DNA of 64,000 nucleotides from an uncultured Blautia sp. (GTDB taxonomy: Bacteria; Bacillota; Clostridia; Lachnospirales; Lachnospiraceae). Below, in pieces: positions 58,925 through 64,000 of this stretch. Below the pieces are notes generated by a model. That model had not been told where the DNA came from and searched no databases. It worked only from the letters and a program-made list of their open reading frames with translations. The stretch is from NCBI GenBank assembly GCA_946557785.1, contig CAMNTH010000004.1:124001-188000 (forward strand), given 5' to 3'. The first letter of the stretch is position 1; the number at the start of each line of letters is the position of its first letter. A program made the translations under genes and the position numbers.

Positions 58925-61900
58925 TTAAAAAACAAATTGATACTTTCCTGATCCAAGCTCTATATTTCTTCCATCCGGAAGGTATAGTTCTGCCGTTGTA
59001 TTTACTGGTATTTCACAGGTATACTCTACCTGGCCGTTTTCCTTTTTCCATCCTGCCCGGATCATTCCCTGGGGTACGGAAACACTTCCCCTGGCAAAGT
59101 CCAACGGTCCCATCTCCGGTTTCAAAATAAAATGCTCATATCCCGGATAGGAGCCGTCCCGGCATATTCCAAGAATTACATGATACATCCAGGACAATAC
59201 GCTTCCCAGGGAATAGTGGTTAAAGGAATTCATCGCATTCTGACCGCCAAATCCTTTTTCCTTAGTATAGGAATCCCAGTGCTCCCAGATGGATGTAGCT
59301 CCCTGTGTAACAGGGTAAAGCCATGAAGGACATTCCGTCTGAAGCATTAACTGATAAGCATCTTCTGTTTCTCCTATACCGGTCAGAGCCTGATTGAGAA
59401 GCCCTGTTCCAAAGAAGCCCGTTCCTACCTTATGATTCCCTTCCCGAACTTTGCGCAAAAGGTGTTTTCCGGCAGTCTCACGGTCATTCGCAACACCGTA
59501 TTCCAATGCCAGTACATAAGAGCACTGTGTATCACATATGGTTCCATCCATAGCACAGGTTTTACCTGTTTCACAGTCCACAAATGTTTCATTCCAGAAT
59601 TGTTTTACTTTCCCGGCCAGATACCCGTAATGTGTGCTGTCCTCTTCTTTGCCAAGAATACAGGAAATCTTCTCCATAAGAGAAAGAAGCCTGTAATAAA
59701 AAGCATTTCCCATCAGACACAGATCCGTCTCTTCCGGCGCAAGCCAGTCCCCAAGTATTCCCAGCTTTTCAAAATCCCCGCCTTCCTCCAGACCCTTTTC
59801 TCTTAAATAAATCATATACTTTTTCATGCCCGGATAAAATCTCTCCAGCGTCCGCCGGTCGCCGTAATGCTGATAAAGCTCCCAGGCCATAAAAGCAGTG
59901 GCCACCTCGTACGTACATCCCCCAAATCCACCGCCTAGAGGAGCGATTGCAGGAAACTGCCCTTCTTCTGTCTGCAGATCAGCCATAGCCTGCAGATTTC
60001 GTTCGTAAAACTGTTTTAAGTCTGCATTGTGAAGGGCTGTATGGCAGAATACATGAGTATCTCCCGCCCATCCCATACGTTCATTTCTCTGGGGACAGTC
60101 CGTAGGAATATTGATAAAATTACACTTCTGGGACCAACGCACATTTTCTGCAAAACGATTTAAAAGAGGATGGCTGCTCTCAAAGCTTCCCTGGAAATCT
60201 TTAATGGAAGAATACTGTAAGCTTATCACCTCTTCTGGCTTGGGCGGATTTTTTACCCCACTTATCTCAATGTAGCGATACCCGTGGAATGTGAATTTTG
60301 GCTGATAAACCTCTCCGCCTTTTCCGCTGCAGATATAAAAATCGGTACTGGTAGCATCCCGGTAATTTTCCAGCATCATTTTTCCCACATTATCACCGGA
60401 CTCCGGAAGATCCGGATACAAAACCTCCGCATAACGAATCACTACTTCCGTTCCGGCTTCTTCATGGAAGGTAATCCGGGGAACACCTGCCATTTCCTGT
60501 TCCAGATCATATAAGTATACCCCAGGTTCCAGTTTTTTTCTAGTACACGCACATCGCCGGTCTGTTACATAAACCGGTGCGTCATACTCTCCGATGATTT
60601 CCGGTTTTGTAACATTTACTGCAGGCCATGACCGCCCAAATCCCTCTGGAAATGTACGATATTTTTCTATAGGCACCGTTTCCACCTCTGCCGGGCGCTC
60701 CCACTGGCTGTCGTCAAAATTCGGCATGGAATATTTCTCGTAAATATCTGCTTTTCTCCCGTCAAAACATTCCCCAGCAAAAAATCCTGCATAGGTATAA
60801 GGACCCTCTCCATAATATTTCCAGTCTTTTGTATTTGTCACATGTACTTCCCGTTCTCCATCCTCGTAGGTAAGAACGATCTTTGCCAGAAGCGCCTCTT
60901 TATCTCCAAAGAAATTAAAATTTTTTACCACAAAGGTCTGAGCTTCGCTCCACCACCCGGAAGCAAGGGTCACTCCCACGCCGTTTTCTCCAGCTGTCAA
61001 TTTTTGTGTAATATCATAGGTCTGATAATTCAGGCGTTTATCGTATTGTGTAAGCCCCGGCGCCAGGACACGATCCGTAATCTCCCGGCCATTTACCTGG
61101 CATTCATAGATTCCTCTGGATGTAATATACAGACGGGCTTTTTTCAGCCTTTTCTCTTTATTTACTGTAAAACCAGTCCGCAGCATTGGAATGGATGTGT
61201 TGGAAAGATCTGCAGTGATCTGCTGATTTTCTACTAAAAAGCATCCTTTTTCCACCGGAAGTTTTCCCCAAAAGGCACTTGCTCCTCCGTTAATATTTCC
61301 CTCCGGTGCTTCCATAATAAAAGTGTTGGATGGATGACGCATATTCTTTACTTTCAGATACCGGAAATACGCCTGATCTCCCTCCCCTGCAAAAAAACCG
61401 ATTTCATTCAGGCGGGGATAGGTAAGAACATCATTATTGCCTCTGGGATTCAGTGTTCTTCCGGTAATCATTTTTCCACAGGGCAGCTTTTTTACTTCTG
61501 CATCCACCCAAACATCATCCAGGTAGGCAAAAGCATTGTTTCCATCCACCTCAATGCGCAGGGTGTGGAAATCTTCTGCATTTTTTTCCGTGATAAGCGG
61601 CCGTTTCTCCGTTCCCTCAAAATTTACCAAAGGAGCAGATGCAAAGGGCGCATCGCTTTTGTCTCCCGGTGCATAACCTACACGATAAATATCAAGAGTC
61701 CCGCCAGCTTCCATATGTGATAAATTGATCTCATATCTTATATAGTTTTCCCCTTCCATTCCCAATTCATTTTTGCTGTGGTCAAGAAGGCGGAAATCAT
61801 TGGCTCCAAAAACTACCCCTGCCCGTTTGGAACCTTTTTCCAGACGGAATTCTGTTTCCAGAACAAAAACGCCCCTGTTTTTCGTACATACGGTATATCT

Positions 61901-62263
61901 TGGTGCGCCGATCCATCTTGCACTCTCCCAGGCATCCATAGTTCCTGACAAAAATCCAGTTTCAAATGTAGTTGTATTCTCTGCCCTGTTTCCGTGATTA
62001 TCCTGCACTTCCACAAATACCTGATAATCCTGGCAGGCTTTCAGTTTTTCTCCGCCATAAGCAATACCCGTAGATACTCCTGACTGCTGCTCTTTGGTAT
62101 CCCACACACATTCCCCGTTTTCCATGACACGGATTCGGTAACCTGCCTGAAGGGTGTCCTTCTCTTCACTCTCCAGAATCCAGGAAAAGCGCGGTGCACG
62201 CTCGTCAAGTCCCAAAGGTGCTTTCTGATATTCCACAAATAACTCACTGATTTTCAAACTCAT
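58925..62263 (-). CDS. GH78 alpha-L-rhamnosidase
   Basis: This 1112-residue inverting alpha-L-rhamnosidase starts with a fibronectin-like region (KAPLGLDERAPRFSWILES). A jelly-roll insert at about residues 120-310 (LETEFRLEKGSKRAGVVFG to LDDVWVDA) is not present in all GH78 enzymes and may bind sugar. The N- and D-domains come next, then the (alpha/alpha)6 barrel with NFINIPTDCPQRNERMGWAGD (catalytic acid region) and ATSIWEHWDSY. It has no signal peptide. GGGAGG lies before the ATG. It is co-directional with a solute-binding gene upstream and GH3 downstream. Confidence 0.92.
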   Translation of the reverse strand: MSLKISELFVEYQKAPLGLDERAPRFSWILESEEKDTLQAGYRIRVMENGECVWDTKEQQSGVSTGIAYGGEKLKACQDYQVFVEVQDNHGNRAENTTTFETGFLSGTMDAWESARWIGAPRYTVCTKNRGVFVLETEFRLEKGSKRAGVVFGANDFRLLDHSKNELGMEGENYIRYEINLSHMEAGGTLDIYRVGYAPGDKSDAPFASAPLVNFEGTEKRPLITEKNAEDFHTLRIEVDGNNAFAYLDDVWVDAEVKKLPCGKMITGRTLNPRGNNDVLTYPRLNEIGFFAGEGDQAYFRYLKVKNMRHPSNTFIMEAPEGNINGGASAFWGKLPVEKGCFLVENQQITADLSNTSIPMLRTGFTVNKEKRLKKARLYITSRGIYECQVNGREITDRVLAPGLTQYDKRLNYQTYDITQKLTAGENGVGVTLASGWWSEAQTFVVKNFNFFGDKEALLAKIVLTYEDGEREVHVTNTKDWKYYGEGPYTYAGFFAGECFDGRKADIYEKYSMPNFDDSQWERPAEVETVPIEKYRTFPEGFGRSWPAVNVTKPEIIGEYDAPVYVTDRRCACTRKKLEPGVYLYDLEQEMAGVPRITFHEEAGTEVVIRYAEVLYPDLPESGDNVGKMMLENYRDATSTDFYICSGKGGEVYQPKFTFHGYRYIEISGVKNPPKPEEVISLQYSSIKDFQGSFESSHPLLNRFAENVRWSQKCNFINIPTDCPQRNERMGWAGDTHVFCHTALHNADLKQFYERNLQAMADLQTEEGQFPAIAPLGGGFGGCTYEVATAFMAWELYQHYGDRRTLERFYPGMKKYMIYLREKGLEEGGDFEKLGILGDWLAPEETDLCLMGNAFYYRLLSLMEKISCILGKEEDSTHYGYLAGKVKQFWNETFVDCETGKTCAMDGTICDTQCSYVLALEYGVANDRETAGKHLLRKVREGNHKVGTGFFGTGLLNQALTGIGETEDAYQLMLQTECPSWLYPVTQGATSIWEHWDSYTKEKGFGGQNAMNSFNHYSLGSVLSWMYHVILGICRDGSYPGYEHFILKPEMGPLDFARGSVSVPQGMIRAGWKKENGQVEYTCEIPVNTTAELYLPDGRNIELGSGKYQFVF

Positions 62264-62351
62264 AACTACCTCCCATGTCTTTTTAGATTATCCTGGCAAA
62301 AACTGCATCCCGCCTGGGAAAATGCAATCTTTGACAATATAATCTTTTTTT

Positions 62352-62378
62352 GAAAAAGGCGCCACATTATGCGGCGCC
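62352..62378 (-). terminator. Terminator after the right-edge binding-protein gene
   Basis: The self-complementary GGCGCC occurs at 62358-62363 and 62373-62378, forming a stem. The minus strand continues TTTTTC. It partly isolates the binding-protein gene from GH78. Confidence 0.7.
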
Positions 62379-62400
62379 CTATATAGTCACTCGTACCTCT

Positions 62401-64000
62401 TTATTCGTTGCCTGTTAATACACCATGATCTATGGAAGCAATCAGTTCCTGATTTTTTGCAGGTGTTTCTGTCGAACCGCCGTTTGCTTCGATCCATGCA
62501 TCCAGCTGTGCCTGTTTCTCTGCCATGATATCCTCAAGTCCGGAAGCATACAGAGCATCATTCAGTGCCTGAAGAGTTGCCTCTACGCCTTCCACACCTA
62601 CAGAACCTGTTTCAAGAGCAGGTCTGTACTGATTCAGGGCATTGGAACATGCTGCGATCTGAGTGGAAAAAGCAGAGCTGTCCCACATAAATCCGAATGC
62701 AGGTGAATACTGTGCCCAGTCATTGTGATGTGCAAGCTGATCCCAGTAATCTGCTGTCTTGGAACCATCATTCCATACATAGGAGATGAACTGGTTACCC
62801 ATGCACCATCCGGAGTTCAGATGATATTTGAAGTTAGCTGCGCCTTCGCCTTCTACAAAGTAAGCGGTTCCATCATCCAGTACCTGATAGTTCACCCCTT
62901 CAATACCATTCTGCCAGAAATTCATAACCACTGGATCTGAGTAAAGAGCGGAGATAAATTTGAATGCCATATCCGGATCCATGCTGTTGGTTGCAATACC
63001 TGTATCAAAGAAGGATACGTTTGTTGTGGAATATCCGCCTTCAATGTTTTTGCCAAAGTACATTGCATAGCAGTCTGTACCGTTTGCTGCGTTTGCTTCT
63101 ACAAGGAACCCCGGTTTAATAGCAGACGGATAAGAAAATGTGTTTCCGGCTTTCATCATAGCTGCTGTTCCCTGGGTATCAGTTGCCGCATCCTTGTAGA
63201 TATAGCCTGCATCATACCATTCTGCCAGAAGAGTTACAAATTCTTTATAAGTATCTGTCTCAAATTCATTTACAATTGTTGTAGAATCATGATCTGCTTC
63301 CCAGTCAAGTACGCCGAACTGGTCTGCCAGTTCATCAAAGAAGCAGAAACGTCTTGCCGGGCTGGAATTTCCCTGAAGATACAAGGGCGTCATATCCGGA
63401 TATTTCTCTTTTACTTCCTTAAAGATTTCGGTAGCTACGGACCAGTCATATACTTCACCTGTATATTCATCTTTGTTGGCACCAAGATTGTATTTTTCTG
63501 TCAGGCCAAGCTCGTCACAGATATCTGCTCTCATGCACAGACCGCCAAGCTCAACAGATTCTTTTGCAGCCGGGAAGCCAAAAAGAACGCCGCCCATCTG
63601 TCCTACATATGCATTTGCTTCACCAAGGGCATCAATGATCGCCTGTCCTTCCGGGGTTTCCATATAAGGATTCATGTCTACAATACCATTCATGGCGATC
63701 CAGCTGGATGCGTTTGTATAGTAGACCGGAATAATATCAAGTTCATCGCCGCCGGAGATCATAAGCTGGATCTGTGTCTGATATTCTGCATATTCCAAAG
63801 GAAGGAATTCTACTTCGATATGGTATTTGGGAATCATATACTCGTTTAATGCTTCCTGAACTGCCTCTCGTGCTGCAGCATCCTGCGGGTAAAAGTCAAT
63901 ATAGGAGAATACCAGATGATATGGCTCTTCCTCTGTATATTCACCATATTCGGTTACTGTAACATTTTCTTCTTCTTCTGCACTGACTGTTACTGCGCTT
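62401..64000 (-). CDS. ABC sugar-binding protein, 5' end beyond window
   Basis: About 532 codons are visible; the start lies past the right edge. The first readable residues SAVTVSAEEEENV look like the end of a signal peptide followed by an acidic linker. The body (LPLEYAEYQTQIQLMISGGDELDIIPVYYTNAS) is a family-1 solute-binding fold. The tail (VEATLQALNDALYASGLEDIMAEKQAQLDAWIEANG) resembles the DUF3502 C-terminal region of LplA-like binding proteins. It probably delivers the rhamnose- or glucose-containing glycoside handled by the adjoining GH78 and GH3. The permeases are probably upstream, outside the window. Confidence 0.88.
   Translation of the reverse strand, partial: SAVTVSAEEEENVTVTEYGEYTEEEPYHLVFSYIDFYPQDAAAREAVQEALNEYMIPKYHIEVEFLPLEYAEYQTQIQLMISGGDELDIIPVYYTNASSWIAMNGIVDMNPYMETPEGQAIIDALGEANAYVGQMGGVLFGFPAAKESVELGGLCMRADICDELGLTEKYNLGANKDEYTGEVYDWSVATEIFKEVKEKYPDMTPLYLQGNSSPARRFCFFDELADQFGVLDWEADHDSTTIVNEFETDTYKEFVTLLAEWYDAGYIYKDAATDTQGTAAMMKAGNTFSYPSAIKPGFLVEANAANGTDCYAMYFGKNIEGGYSTTNVSFFDTGIATNSMDPDMAFKFISALYSDPVVMNFWQNGIEGVNYQVLDDGTAYFVEGEGAANFKYHLNSGWCMGNQFISYVWNDGSKTADYWDQLAHHNDWAQYSPAFGFMWDSSAFSTQIAACSNALNQYRPALETGSVGVEGVEATLQALNDALYASGLEDIMAEKQAQLDAWIEANGGSTETPAKNQELIASIDHGVLTGNE

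Noticed and set aside
1-64000. CRISPR arrays, prophage, insertion sequences, tRNA or rRNA genes
   Set aside because: No regularly spaced repeats, transposase or phage structural motifs, or tRNA/rRNA-like sequences were seen in the intergenic DNA.

Overview
The window looks like chromosomal DNA of a strictly anaerobic, low-to-mid GC Firmicute, most likely a gut Lachnospiraceae (Blautia-like; the family is an inference). The evidence is AGGAGG-type ribosome binding sites, TTGACA/TATAAT-type promoters, an oxygen-sensitive class III ribonucleotide reductase, a DUF4317 protein, the gene order rho-rpmE-DUF1385-prmC-prfA, and LplABC-type sugar importers without their own ATPase. No tRNA, rRNA, insertion sequence, phage gene or CRISPR array was recognised.

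Left part (1-19.4 kb). A Bce/GraR-type response regulator runs off the left edge and is preceded by an ACT-domain protein. A TIM-barrel amidohydrolase follows. Next come a sodium:solute symporter and an acyl-CoA ligase that are transcribed divergently and share an operator-like element. A stand-alone TrpB2 and a class III ribonucleotide reductase (NrdD with a fused C-terminal redoxin domain and two tandem NrdR boxes) come next. After that is a long minus-strand housekeeping block, read from right to left: rho, rpmE, DUF1385, prmC, prfA, a sugar nucleotidyltransferase, glmM, a TPR lipoprotein and hflX.

Middle part (19.4-33 kb). This holds a compact c-di-GMP-linked surface module. A class I c-di-GMP riboswitch followed by a terminator precedes an exported ATLF/PPEP-like zinc peptidase. 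Divergent to it is a small type IV pilus-like operon: transglutaminase lipoprotein, PilC, four small one-membrane-segment pseudopilin-like proteins and a PilT-type ATPase. Converging on that operon is a membrane diguanylate cyclase without a visible inhibitory site, in an operon with hisC and a small export protein. A short DUF4317 protein, an NhaC antiporter, a MATE pump and a YjbR-DUF3795 fusion follow.

Right part (33-54.5 kb). A 20-kb minus-strand glycan locus, headed by a divergent LacI-family regulator, encodes GH38 alpha-mannosidase, GH3, LplB/LplC permeases, a binding lipoprotein, GH29, GH20, GH2 beta-mannosidase, GH18, a second GH29, a CBM9-like protein and GH125 alpha-1,6-mannosidase. 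The enzymes lack signal peptides, so the locus reads as import followed by complete cytoplasmic dismantling of fucosylated N-glycan fragments. TTAACA-type repeats in the two main promoter regions are the likely regulator sites.

Far right (54.5-64 kb). A scar region holds a truncated NUDIX gene, an XRE-TPR regulator, an unknown gene tail and a truncated GH30 gene. It leads into a second glycan operon: a permuted GH3, a GH78 alpha-rhamnosidase and a solute-binding protein that runs off the right edge.
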